DNA of 64,000 nucleotides from Zantedeschia hybrid cultivar (taxonomy: Eukaryota; Streptophyta; Magnoliopsida; Alismatales; Araceae). Below the pieces are notes generated by a model. The model searched no databases. It was given only the letters and a program-made list of their open reading frames with translations, and had not been told where the DNA came from. Location: the NCBI GenBank assembly GCA_030544215.1, contig JARZZO010000001.1, forward strand, positions 66,676,456 to 66,740,455. Direction: 5' to 3'. Below are positions 48,056 through 60,130 of the stretch, piece after piece. Numbering within the stretch: the first letter of the stretch is position 1; every line of letters starts with the position of its first letter. The position numbers and the translations under genes are program-made.

Positions 48056-48127
48056 GGTTCCATGGTCTAGTGGTCAGGACATTGGACTCTGAATCCAGTA
48101 ACCCGAGTTCAAATCTCGGTGGAACCT
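48056..48127 (+). tRNA. trnQ-CUG: tRNA-Gln (anticodon CUG)
   Basis: A 72-base gene that folds as a complete tRNA. The acceptor stem GGTTCCA pairs with TGGAACC, the D arm carries TGGTCTAGTGG (box A), the anticodon loop ACTCTGAAT gives CTG, and the T arm is CGAGTTCAAATCTCG (box B region). The 3' discriminator is T. No intron. The gene matches the usual plant nuclear tRNA-Gln. A T6 terminator follows within 10 bases, so it is probably functional. Confidence 0.96.
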
Positions 48128-48129
48128 TC

Positions 48130-48135
48130 TTTTTT
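48130..48135 (+). terminator. Pol III terminator of tRNA-Gln
   Basis: Run of six T starting three bases after the tRNA 3' end. Confidence 0.8.
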
Positions 48136-48145
48136 GCTCTCCTTT

Positions 48146-48162
48146 CCCCCCCCCCCCCCCCC
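48146..48162 (+). repeat. C homopolymer, 17 bases
   Basis: Run of 17 C just after the tRNA-Gln gene. Confidence 0.95.
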
Positions 48163-48366
48163 ACACTTTTGGTCATAAAAGATATATAATCTTAAACTCT
48201 TTGCAATCCTTGCGGCTCGCGTTCCTAAAAGGCATGTCCTTTTAACTTAGATTTGAGAATTCTGATCAACAATCTGGTAATACGCTACAGATCACTGACC
48301 CTTTCTCTATGCTATTGAGTATTGATGCCTATTATCTTGCTTTTCTGGGCAACATTGCCCCCGCAA

Positions 48367-48602
48367 CTATAGACATTTTTTTTTTATCAGTAGCCCAATG
48401 GTGGGCATAGTGAACCCATGCTCGGACAAGCAGAGATCGAAACTGCCAACTGCAAAAATTCCTCCATCTTAATGGTAGGCAACAATTCTGCGGAAAAATC
48501 GCCTGCCTACCAGTGGGGCGGATCAAACTGCTCACTCCCTACTGCCAGCGGGGTGTGTTGTCCGCTGCGCCAACGGGTGCGGGACCTGTGACCATAGACA
48601 TT
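48367..48602 (-). mobile_element. tRNA-derived SINE with 11-bp target duplication
   Basis: Flanked by CTATAGACATT (48367-48377) and CCATAGACATT (48592-48602). On the minus strand the head carries an exact box A (TGGCGCAGCGG, about 48573-48563) and a box-B-like AGTTTGATCCG about 40 bases later. The body is about 210 bp and ends in an A run next to the duplication. It lies 240 bp from the tRNA-Gln gene, but its head does not resemble that gene. Confidence 0.8.
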
Positions 48603-50730
48603 AGACACTGTATCGTAGGTTTTCCTTATAGAACACTATGTTGGACTTGTAGGTTTCCCTTATCTCATTGAGTCCTAAATTCCTGTCGTCCTATGACCAC
48701 TTTGGTCTTGGTTTTTAGCTCTGAAAGTCTCTCATGCAAGTACTCTAAAACTGTCCAAACAAAACACTCAGTTTTAAAGGAATTTATCAATTTTAAAATT
48801 AATAAGCTAACTTAAAAGATTATTATATTCTATAGTAAATTATATGAAAAATGTCTTAGATGACTTACACTGTTAGTAGGAACGAATACTTAAAGTTAAT
48901 AACTTTTTACAGTAAATTAAACGGAAAATATGATTTAATTTCATGATTCCTTCCCTCCTCCCATCGACCTTGTTCGGCTAGACCTGTGATGATGGCCTCC
49001 TCAATTATCCTCACTTGGCTATTGCCTCATTCCCTTCGGTTTATCTTGTTCCATTGTCCTTTCTGATAGATATATCTAAGTAAAATAGACTAATATGTCC
49101 ATTTTTTTAATTGTATTGTCAAGTTAGTTTTAACTACTGAGTTGATGTACTTTGATTCTCAAAAGGGATAAAGGTATATTGTATGGTGGATGTGTAATGC
49201 ACAATGGGGTGTTTGGTTGCTATATTGTATGGTTCTGTCATTAACATGGACAGGTTTGGTATTGCTATTAATACTAAGTGTTTGACTATGTTACATCAAT
49301 TTTGATATTTTTACATCAGAAAATTTTTATTAAAAAGATTATAATTCATCTTCGAGAACCTCAAGACTATGTCTCCTCTCCATTTTCTACTAGTAACTCT
49401 CTCCTTCCCTTATCAATTGTCGTTTTCTTCTTTCTTCTTCAATATTAATATTACGAATTTTTACAATTTTAATATCAAAATTAATATCCTATCCAAATGA
49501 GAGAATCGATTGCAATTAATTGCATAAAATGAATAGTCAGGTTACAATATCAATTGACCCTCCAAATATTAGGTTATGTTCGCCTTATATCTTTACTCGA
49601 ATCCATTTGTACGACTTTTGGATTGAAAAGAATTTGAAGTCTAATTTATCTTACTCGACCTACAAATAATATTTTGCACTTAAAAAGTTATTTCCTTCAC
49701 GATCTAACTCACCTGCAGCCATAAGGCCAACTGTTGTATGACAAGTAACCAAAGCCAATTAGTTGAATAAAAAGGTCTTGGAACCTGCTCTTAGAAGGTG
49801 CATATGCCTTCACTTAACTTCTGATCAAAGCTTACAAATAGTGATGATAAGATTTTCTAATTTCTCTTTCTTTGCTCCAAGTAAAGTTATCATTTTCCCA
49901 TAGAATCTTACCAAATAACTTATTTTATTCTGATCTTATAATAGTGGAGGCATTCGAGACAATGGGAAAAGAGATTCAATAGATTTCTAATTATAGGGAT
50001 CCATGGCGATGGGGCAGGTTCTTTATACCTTTCAATGGATGACGAATGGACAAGATGAATCTTGAGAGGTTAGGAAGAGGGCCACGGACGGGTCCTTTCT
50101 TTTGTTCCATACTCCAAGATCTAAGTTTATGTGGTGATGACTTCTTGAAGAACATGCATAGGGAACTTGGAGAAGGAGAAGGGAATGTTAGGGAGAAGAG
50201 TAATTTTTGAAAGCAACAACTGTGCCCATTCACTTGTGTTTCTCTCTCTCTCTCTCTCTTTCCCATTCAAAACTAGAAGGCAAGAAGAGAATAAGAGGAA
50301 GGCGGAGAGAAAGTGTGCGTGCGGTTCCAGACTGCACGCCTTTCTCCCTTTGTCTCCACTTCCCATAAAACTTGCGTGAGAGAGAGGAAGAGAAGAATAG
50401 GTGGAGAGAGTGGAACGGAGGCAACCGCACCTCCACTTCTCCCTCCTTGTGTGTCCCACAAGATAACTTCCTAGAGTTAGCACAACCTTCTCCTCCAAGT
50501 TTATTCGACCGTAGGCAATCTCTTGTTGGGTACATCCACAATGGGCCTGTGTCATTAAGTAACATCAACGAAGCAAAGTATTTGTCATTCTCACATCTAT
50601 CTTAAAATTCTGCACATGTATTTAAGACTTGTTAGGTTTAATTGTGGAATAAAATCATCCAACTTATGTGACACTAACTTATGTGACAAATACTTCATGC
50701 ACTGCCCGCCTCAGTGCCGTCTGATTCTAG
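48603..50730. other. Intergenic DNA
   Basis: No recognised gene. A (CT)n microsatellite lies at about 50238-50262, and frames crossing it (for example minus 50127-50555) are not supported by any domain. Confidence 0.45.
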
Positions 50731-51053
50731 TGATCGGACAGTGCTGCAGTGCGTTTTTTATTTTATTTTCTTCTTCGAATTTTTTTATTTTTTTGGGATC
50801 TCCGGTCAAAAATTCGAAGGTATATCCAGGAAGCTCGGGTCGGCCCCGACCCGACTGTATATTGGTTTTGAAAAAAATACTTTGGATACCCACTTCGATT
50901 TCCATACAATTAAAAAAACTTTTTTATTTTGAAAAAAATATATGACCGTGTCAGAGCCGACTCGAACTTCCCACATATACCCTTGAATTTTTGATGGGAC
51001 ATGCCAAAAGATCAAACAAAAGAATAGAAACGCACTGCAGCACCGTCGGATCA
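50731..51053. mobile_element. MITE with arms of about 120 bp
   Basis: The ends face inward as GTGATCGGACAGTGCTGCAG and GTGATCCGACGGTGCTGCAG. The arms stay similar past TCAAAAATTCRARGGTATAT and GGAAGYTCGRGTCGG, so most of the 323-bp element folds into a hairpin. No transposase. A clear target duplication was not found. Confidence 0.8.
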
Positions 51054-52805
51054 CCCCCTCAGTTTAGCAAACATTACTCTTAACTTACATGGACCAATAA
51101 CATCTAACATCCCATGATAACTCAGCAAACATTGCTCATCTCTCGTGATGGTAAAGTAGACATCATCTTTGTGATGTGATGGCCCCCTTCGATATTAAGA
51201 GCAACGCGCGCATGCCTCGGACAAAAAAGAGCTCCATGATGGCAAGCATTTCTCTCCGCATGTGGGAATTAGGCAGCAGTCCATTCCAGTGGAAAAATCT
51301 GAAACAGCATGCAGTGGAGTTGCTCATTTGAGGTAGAGACGCCATAGTTTATACCAAGAATAATAACAAAAGTTTTTAAGAACCAAGGATAGTGACAATT
51401 ATTCTTAGATAAAAATAAAGATATTATGAGTATTTAAATGATTTTAGATAAGAATAAAGATGCTTCTATCTTTGATCCGTTTATATATCATGTTGCCCAT
51501 TTTAGCCGTTGATCGCATTTTAATTTTTAATAATATTTAACGCACGAGTATTATAGTTGTAACTGCTGTCAGATCATGAGATCAGTAAAAATATAATATT
51601 TACTTTCCATTGCAACACCTGCAAGTTGGAACATCAACTGCATGCTGTCCGATCATGTGATAGGAAGGCGGTCGCACTCATTCCTCATTCATATTAAACC
51701 AGATAAATCTTGGGTTATGTTTGGATTGCGTGTTCACTCTAACCACCAGTGTTCGACCTAACTTTCGATTGGAAGCACTTTATACACTTCTGTTTAGCTA
51801 TTTTGAGAGGAAAAAATTAAAATTTGAAAATCATTTATATAATTTTTTAATTGTATCCAAGTTTCCAACTAAAAACTACAAATCTCAACTTTCAAGATCA
51901 GAAAAAAAATGAAGTTGTTAAGAAAAAGTTGACTTTTTTTAGCTAACTAAAATTAATTATAACCATTCTCCTTCGTCTCCTTTCACATGGAACATAAAAA
52001 TTAAAATAACTTTCAACTAGAAGTTTAACTTGTCCTGTGCATTTTATGGATGAAGAAAATTTGGATTCCCACTCGTTAAATTATCCCCTAATCCGATTTG
52101 ACTCCCATGAAGTTATATCATCTAACAGTTTGCACTAGCATATTGCTTAAATAAAGAAGCCGGGGATTTGTTATAAGAATTAAGGATTTTTGCAGATAAC
52201 CCCCTAAACCATTTGCATTTACAGGTGACCCTTGTATAATACATACTTATATAATCCCCTTAACTTAAGGAATTTTAGCAAATAACCCCCCTAAAAGATC
52301 CCCTATTTGTAAATAAATATTTATGTATTTTCATAATACACCTTAAGTAAGGTGTCCACCTTCAATTTCACTAGAATATTTCATTATCAGTGACGACTAT
52401 AAAATGAGAACGTAAACAATAATCTCAGTTAAAGTATAAACACTTTTTTGAACTGCATATTGCCTTCTACAGTCGAAAACATTTTAGACATCTAGGTATA
52501 ATAAAATACTAAAAATACTCCTAAATGATTTTTATCACATCCGTATGCTTAGAGATCTTTCTGACTATAAAACACAATCTATTGATTGAAAGGTATTTTA
52601 ATTGAAGTTTAATAGCCTTCACATATTCTACGCAAAGTAACAATATTTTAACTTACGTTAAATTTAAAATAAACACTATAGTTGAAAGAATTATTTGTAA
52701 ATACGTATCATACGGGAGATTATTCGTAAGTATCGTATCCTTTTGATAATTATGCATATGATTGTTCCTGGTTAGAGTGCATGCTTGCACCGGCATCTTT
52801 GTTCA
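51054..52805. other. Intergenic DNA
   Basis: AT-rich; no gene or clear repeat recognised. Confidence 0.5.

Positions 52806-52871
<66 letters not shown>
52806..52871. repeat. Compound microsatellite (CT)n(AT)n
   Basis: About 13 CT units followed by about 19 AT units. Confidence 0.95.
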
Positions 52872-52874
<3 letters not shown>

Positions 52875-53040
52875 CCATCTCCATGATGAGATAGACACCA
52901 ACCTTGGTGTCATGACATCCACCTTTGCTGCATGAGGAAATTAGGCAGCAGTCTCTCTCAACAACTGATTTTCACCTATTCGTACCTATGTCCGGCTCTA
53001 CCTCTGGCGATGTGACGTCTCTAATAACATTTATGATCTA

Positions 53041-54012
53041 TTTGATTATGAATAATATTAATTATATTACATGTTGTCCACGAATAAAGGATAAAGTGTA
53101 TTGCAATATTTCACTTTTTTCGTCTATTTTACTTTTTTTTTTATCTTTTTGACTTTTATAAGTGGAGAGGAAAAAAATGCTGTAGTTTTTTTACCGTGTT
53201 TGTTACTGTCTTTTTTTCACTCCCATCTCTTAAAAAAAGACAAAATCTTTCGCATGTTACTATGGCCACCTCTTAGTTTATCACTTTCACTTTCAAATCT
53301 AAAATTATTACTTCTAGACATATTTTTTTTATTTTAAAAACATAATTTTATCATTTTTTATGTAGTTCAATTTTATTACTTCTAATGCAAATTTATCACT
53401 TCTAAAGACAATTTTATCAATGCTTACGTAGTTCAATTTTATCACATCCTACGTAATTATATCACTTCTTAATGTACTTTTATTACTTTCTAGATAAAAT
53501 TATCATTTCTAAGTAAAATTATCACTTCTAAATGAAGTGATAAAATACTTGCAAGTGATAATTTTAGTTGAAAGTGATAATTTTACATATGAAGTGATAA
53601 AATTATAAAAAAATAATAAAATTGAGTAAGAAGCAATAACACTAAATTACTTAGGAAATAATAAAGATGTGCTTGAAAGTGGAAGTGATAAAATTACGCT
53701 TTTAAAGTGATAAAAATTCACCTTAAAATGATAATTTTGAGCTTGTAAGTGATAAATCTTCATTGGAAGTTATAAAATGGAAGGTAGTCAGATTAAAGCG
53801 AAAAGCATTTTGTAACTTTTTTAAAAGGAGGGTAGTAAAAAATGACATCAATAAATGCTGTCAAAAAATTATAGGTTCTCTTTCTCTCCACTCAAAAAAG
53901 TTAAAAATGTGAGAAAGAAAGTGAGACAAATAATAGAAGGAGGTGAAGTGTTATAATCTACGTCATCGTTTCTACAACACATGCAGTGTAGTAAATATTA
54001 TTCTTTGATTAT
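53041..54012. mobile_element. Foldback (Mutator-like) element with perfect 9-bp target duplication
   Basis: Element 53050-54003 (954 bp) is flanked by TTTGATTAT on both sides (53041-53049 and 54004-54012). Both ends read inward as GAATAATATTAA.. and GAATAATATTTA... The arms remain similar to the centre near 53535: CATGTTGT/CATGTGTTGT, TTTTATAAGTGGAGAGG/TTTTTTGAGTGGAGAGA, AAATGCTGTAG/AAATGCTTTTC. The inner 500 bp consists of the word TTATCACTTCT on the left and its complement AGAAGTGATAA-like on the right, many times over. A 9-bp duplication fits the Mutator superfamily. There is no transposase, so it would need one supplied in trans. Confidence 0.88.
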
Positions 54013-55160
54013 ATGTAAAACGTAATCATACAGGAAAAAATTTCTAGAAAAATAGGTTTACAAAGAAAATGAAAATGAAATTTGCCATTTGGTACTCAGA
54101 AAAAATATTTTCAGGTCCTTTGAAAAAGAACATTTAGTCTTATCCCCTGAATGCTATAATCGAAAAAAAAGAAGTCAATGAATTAACTTTTTCGTGGACT
54201 AGAGTATTATGAATTATCAAATGAACGATTCTAATATACTTTTCGAGAAAAAAACTTTTCATATAACCTATTTTACATGAAAACAAACAGACTCTTATTT
54301 ATTTGTTTTTATCCACAGTCTAGGTATATGAGTTAAACCTCCTGTTTTAAGTGGCAATCATAAAACTGAGCATTAGAGATTGATAGGTGATCCCAGCCAT
54401 ATCTCTCTTCAAGAATTCTAATGGGACACGCCAATTACAGTGGAGATGATGTGCCTCTCGGTCAAGAAGAACATGCCTCTACAATGCTGCATAGAAGCTT
54501 ATTGTTGGGAGTGGGGATGTAAAAAAGATGCTTGAGTGTCCCTTCTTTAATTACATATGTTTTCCAAGATTAAAAGAATGCTAAGATTATGGCACTTTTT
54601 CTTAGGATTTGAAAATAAAAAAGTATTATCCATATCGAATACTTTTGGATGAAAAAAAAAACACACCTATTTTTGAGACGAATTATACCATTATCTTGTT
54701 CTTAAGCCTCTCATTTCTTATTTGTTTGCAAAGAGAATTCCTACTTAATACCCACCTTACTGTATGTTCCATTGCCCACAGTGCTCCACTAGTCCTTGTT
54801 ATATATACCACATGTTTGATAAGCACAAAGAGTAGGTGGACAAAGTAGATTGAAATAACTTATTAATGCTTTGACAATAGATCTTTAACCCTTTCCCCTT
54901 TAGAAACAACAAAACAAAAATCTACCTCTACATTGGTATTACTTGGTTCAATGTGAAACAAGGTAAAACATAAAATATAGTGTTCTACAGGTATTTCATA
55001 ATATTTTACGTCGAATCAAATCATGTTTGCAACTTTGTATCTACTTGTGATAATACTTGTTAAAACAAAGATAAGAACGAGGGCACATTCTTCCCTTATT
55101 AAAGGATAAGGTCACTTTCCAATCATATAAATATAGGTAATACTCAGTGTACACCCTCGC
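54013..55160. other. Intergenic DNA
   Basis: AT-rich; no gene or repeat recognised. Confidence 0.5.
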
Positions 55161-55382
55161 ACGTTGGTGTCCGCGTACGCCGCACACTGATAGGTCAACG
55201 TGTGCCGGCTGCTCTATGGATATATATCCCATAACATCATAGTTGAGGGTTTGCCATCCTGCTGACACCACACGTTGGTGTGCGCGTACGCCGCATGTTG
55301 ATAGGCCAGCGCGTGCCGGCTGCTCTATGGATAGATATCCCATAACATCTTAGGTGAGGGTTCGCCATCCTGCTGACACCAC
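55161..55382. repeat. Tandem duplication, 111-bp unit x2, GC-rich
   Basis: Units 55161-55271 and 55272-55382 share ACGTTGGTGT, GCGTACGCCGCA, GTGCCGGCTGCTCTATGGAT, ATATCCCATAACATC and GCCATCCTGCTGACACCAC. The GC-rich, CpG-rich unit is unlike its AT-rich surroundings. Confidence 0.92.
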
Positions 55383-56249
55383 CCCCTTGGCAGCAAGCAG
55401 AACCCTATCCCTTGGGCAGACCCATGAGAACTTGTGATCTCCTTGGCTCAAAGCTGCCATGGCAATTTTCAGGACAATCCAAGGAATCTATGGGCAAAAG
55501 AACGTGGTACACACAACACGTTGTCCTGTTCCCTTTGTCCACCTTTTATAAGTTTCTTGATCATGTAGACCTGCAGGCCATGCATGAGTGCACCGGGGAC
55601 AACTGGAATTACGAACAGAAGCAAAGGTGGGTGAACTCAAAAATAGCTTCCTGGTGAAGCAGGGGATCCATCCAAGTTGATTCCTGGGGGAGCCTCCACT
55701 GCATCATCTATATGTGAAAGAAGTGTGGATCAAGGTTGGTTGCATTGTTGGATTGGTATAATCCGATTTTTTTGAAAACTGTAGTTTGCCGTATCAGATT
55801 GTTGACTGGTATAAACTCGGATAACTCATACGGTATCAATTCGCACTAGCTGTGCGAACCAAAGTGCAACATCACCTCTCATATCTCATTTTCTGCGAGT
55901 GCATAGATAAAAGGAACGGTCACCGCTCCTCCTCTTCTGCCATGCATGCGACCAATTGACTTGATGTCAAGATCAGACGGTCAACATCAATCAAATTTTC
56001 CTCTAGAAAAAATGTCAAGTTTAGAGGCCATCGGAACTTGGAAAATTAGTCAATAAGTCCTTTCAAAACTTGTCTTTTATTTTTCGGTCTCCGACACAAC
56101 AAATAACACGATGGCATGTCCTTGTTTTTTACTTGGGTTTACATGACCCCCGCTATCTCCATATATATAAAGTTCCATAAATTTCTATTTTATCCTTCCC
56201 TTTTCATTCCTAACGCATTAATTACAAACGATCCAAGAACGCGCAGATC
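55383..56249. other. Intergenic DNA with an unassigned open frame
   Basis: A plus-strand frame at 55412-55657 (81 residues, including CTGDNWNYEQKQRWVNSKIA) has coding-like composition but matches nothing I recognise. It may be a remnant of a mobile element or captured gene. Confidence 0.3.
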
Positions 56250-58679
56250 AAAGTTTTCTTATTTTTTTGTTAAAAATTTTAAATTTTTTTAGTGCATCTG
56301 ATCAGAAAAACGAACGATACCACTAACAAGCTCGAGTTGGCCCCGAACTCGTAATACATTTCCTTTTTGAAAGAAAAAAAAGGATTTTTTACGCACACAA
56401 ATCAAGATACACAATTTTTTTTTCGAGAAAGTAAATATACAGCAAGTTCGGAACCAACTCGAGTTTGGCGGTGATATCATCTGATTTTCGATCAGAATTC
56501 TAAAAATTTTAAAAATTCTAACAAAAAATTAAAAGAACAGTCGGCCCCAACCCTATGGTCAGGTATGCACAAAAAAATGTTTTTTTCGAAAAGCGAATAT
56601 ATAGTAAGCTTGGAACCAACTCGAGATTGTTGGCAATATCATTTGACTTTTTATTAAATTGTCCAAAAAAATAAAAAAAATATAAGAAGAAAATAAAGAA
56701 AACAACTTCGTATGACTAGATTAATGTTATCAATAATATGTAAAACACACAATTAATTATCGATCACATATAATGTAACATTTTTCTTCGAGTAAGAGAA
56801 GGAGAAGAACATTAGTTAGTGAAAGAGAGATAAGCAGCTAGTCATGGAGGAGAGAAATATAAATGCATTAATTATCAGAGTAGTAATCGAACAAGCAGAT
56901 TATTTTGAAAGAGATTTGTGAAGAATTCATCTCTCTCTTTTAAAAAATAAAACAAAAGAATCTAAATAAAGTGCAAGTAGTATTTTTTTTAAAATAAAAA
57001 TTGAGAGAGAAAAAAATAAAAAAATATGTGACCAAACATCGTATTAAGTTCGATTAGGTCCAAGGACTGAAAAAGTTACGACTACTGTGTGATCGATACT
57101 TGATTATAAATTACATATTATTGATAACGTTAAATCAGTCGTACAACTTGGTGGCTCTAGGAGTTGATTTTTTTTTAAACAAATATATAATAAGCTTAGG
57201 ACCAACTTGAGATCATTGGCCATATCATTCAATTTTTGATCAAATGTCTTAAAAAATGGATTTTTTTTAAGAAGAAAATAATAATAAAAAATGGCTGCAA
57301 CTGCACGATGACGTGTAACTAGATTAATGTAATCAATAACATGTAACGCACAATCAATTATTAGTCACATATAATAAAACATTTTTTTCCAAGTGGGAGA
57401 AAGACAAGAATCTTAGTTACTGAGAGACAGAAAGAGAGAGAAGCAATTAGTTATGTGGGAGAGAAATAAAAATGCACTAACTATTATAGTAGTAATCGAC
57501 CAAGCAGATTATTTTGAAGGAGATTTGTGAAGAATTCATCTTTCTTTCAAAAAATAAAACAAAAGAATCTAAATAAAATATAAGTAGTATTTTTTTAAAA
57601 ATAAAAATTAAGAGAGAGAAAATTTTAAAAAAAGTAACACGATACCCTATTAAGTTCATTTAGGTTCGAGGACTAAAAAAGATTATGACTACTATGCGAC
57701 TGATAATTGATAATGAATTACATGTTGTTGGTAACATTAATCAGGTTATCAGCTTTGGTTGGTTTGGAGGAAAAATGTTACATTATATGTGACAAATAAT
57801 TGATTGTACATTATGTGTTATTGATAACATTAATCTAGTTATACCCAACGGTGCAGTTGAGGCCAATTTTTTTTTTTCATTTTTTTCTTATAATTTTTTT
57901 ATTTTTTGGGACATCTGATCAAAAAATCGAATGATATTGTCAACAATCTTGAGTTGGTATTGAGGTTATTATATATTTACTTTTAGAAAAAAATTAAAAA
58001 AATTCAACCAGTTATACTCCATGGTGCAGTTGAGGCCAAATTATCTTTCCTCAATTTTTTCTTAGAATTTTTTTAATTTTTTTTGGAACATCTAATAAAA
58101 AATCGAATGATATTGCCAACAATCTCGAGTTAGTCTAGAGCTTATTGTATATTTATTTTTAAAAATAAAAAATTCAACCTCAAGACCCACCTAGTTATGT
58201 GACTGATTGAATGTTATCAATGACATGTAATTCATAATCAATTATCGGTCATACGGTAGCTATAACTTTTCAGTCCTGAGACCTAACTCGACTTAATAGG
58301 ATGTGTTGTTATGCATTTTTTTTTCCTTTCAATTTTATTTTAAAATAAAAATACTATTTACACTTTATTTAGATTCTTTTATTTTATTTTTTAAAGGAAA
58401 GAGATGAATTCTTTACAAATCTCCTTCAAAATAATCTGTTTATTTGATTACTACTCTAATAATTAATGCATTTCTATTTTTCTCTCCCCTAAGTAATTAC
58501 TTCGCTCTCTTTCTCTCTCTCATTAACTAATGAGAATTTTTGCTTATATACTCTTGTAATTTGCTATATTTGCGCATATACCCCCAACTTCCATGAATTT
58601 GTAAAAAGTACCGGTGTAAACCCCACAGTTGTTGCAGCCATGCCCCTGCCGTTAGGTTCGTCTGTTAAAGAGTGTGTGC

Positions 58680-58714
<35 letters not shown>

Positions 58715-60130
58715 GAATGTCTGCTATCGCTTCTCTGAAGTCTTCTCTTCTTCTCCTCCCCCGCCATCTCATCTACCCATCGGAAAAACACCTGGAGAAG
58801 ACCTAGCAAAACCCTAGTCCTGGAGTTGCTTGGCGAGAACCACTAGAGCAATGGCACCGGGGAAAGAAGGAAGAGATCCTCCTCAACTATGACTTCCAGC
58901 CGATTCGGACGATTAGGTTGTCGCTGCCATGTGCGGAGGAGGTCAACGTCCTCGTTCGCAACGTTTGCTACAGGTGCCAGGTGTTGCCGCTCTGTCGTTG
59001 ACCTCCTCCTTCCCCACCCTCCTCCTCCTCTCTCGACGGCCACCCCCCTCCTGCTGGCTGGGCTGCCCTCTATAAGCTCTCCATCTGCTACCCCAGCCTC
59101 CTCCAGCCGGTGTTCTCCTCGAGAACTCCGACTTCAGCCTAGGGTGTGACATCATCCCCAGCCTCAACCACCTCCGCCTCCACGCACCTTTATCCCCATC
59201 ACCTCCCTCTTCTCCTCCCCACTCCACCTCACCCGCCGCCTCTGACTCCACCATCTAGTCCCTCTTCGACACTGTTTACGACGCATCCGAGTCCCCCGCC
59301 GCCACCGCATAAGAAGAATAGATGACACCGGTGCTGCCGTCCTCCCCCCTTCGTCGGCTTTTCCACCTCCCCTGGGGCTTTCGCCCCTCTTATCAACATA
59401 TTCCGTAGATATCCGTTACAAGTTAACGGTTCTGTGAAGGTAAGGGTGTAGCTGTAACGATGAGGTTTAAAAGAATATTTTCTTACAATTTATGGGAATT
59501 GAGAGTATAGGTGTAAATATAGTAGATTATAGGGGATAGAAATGCAAAAATCCCTAACTAATAAATTTTTTTCTTTTTCTCACTCGAAAAAAAATGTTAC
59601 ATTAAATGTAACCGATAATTAATTATACATTACATGTTATTAATAACATTATTCCTATCATATGCTATGGTGCAGTTGAGGCTGATTTTTTTTCTTAGAA
59701 AATTTTAACTTTTTTAGACCATTCGATAAAAAATCGGATGATGTTGTCAACAATCGAGTTAGTCTTGAGCTTATTATATATTTGCTTTTTAAAAGAAAGA
59801 ATTATTTTGTGCATACCTTGACCTTCGAACTCGGGCCAATTTTTCTATTCTGTTAATTTTTCTTTAATTTTTCTAGAGTTTTTAAACTTTTTTAGAATGT
59901 CCGATAAAAAATCGGATGATATCACCAACAAACTTGAGTTGGTCTCAAACTCGTTGTATATATATATTTTTTTGAAAAAAATCTTATGCATATCTCTATT
60001 TACGTGCATATTTTTTTTTTTTAAAACAAATACATACCACGAGTTCAAGGCCAACTTGAACTTGTTAACGGCATCTTTTGTTTTCTGATCTGATGCTCAA
60101 AAAGAAATCTAAAGATTCTAACAAGAAAAT
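56250..60130. repeat. Cluster of tandem and inverted copies of an AT-rich repeat
   Basis: Two direct units of about 586 bp (about 56580-57165 and 57166-57765) share TAAGCTTRGGACCAACT, CTAGATTAATGT, GCAGATTATTTTGAA, GAGATTTGTGAAGAATTCAT and TTAGGTYCRAGGACT. A third copy lies inverted from about 58190 to 58531 and resumes at 59563 after a Mutator-like insertion. Flanking pieces with GATCAAAAAATCGAATGATA-type words extend the cluster to about 60130. A related piece sits at 25200-25790. No coding capacity; family unknown. Confidence 0.8.
58523..59562. mobile_element. Mutator-like element, Pack-MULE candidate
   Basis: Element 58532-59553 (1,022 bp) is flanked by TTAACTAAT (58523-58531) and CTAACTAAT (59554-59562). 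The neighbouring direct copies of the host repeat show the empty site with a single CTAACTAAT or GTAACTAAG, which supports insertion. The terminal inverted repeats are about 150 bp: GAGAATTTTTGCTTATATAC on the left, GGATTTTTGCATTTCTATCC on the right, continuing through CCATRAATTTGTAA, ACAGTTGTT/TCGTTACAG and GTTAA. The interior (about 58730-59400) is GC-rich with CTCC/CCGCC coding-like composition, a (TG)n(AG)n tract at 58671-58714, and no transposase. I cannot name the source gene; frames are broken (for example EEVNVLVRNVCYRC on plus near 58940). Confidence 0.82.

Noticed and set aside
50127..50568. 142-residue minus-strand open frame
   Set aside because: It crosses a (CT)n microsatellite (Arg-Glu repeats), has no recognised domain, and lacks gene-like neighbours.
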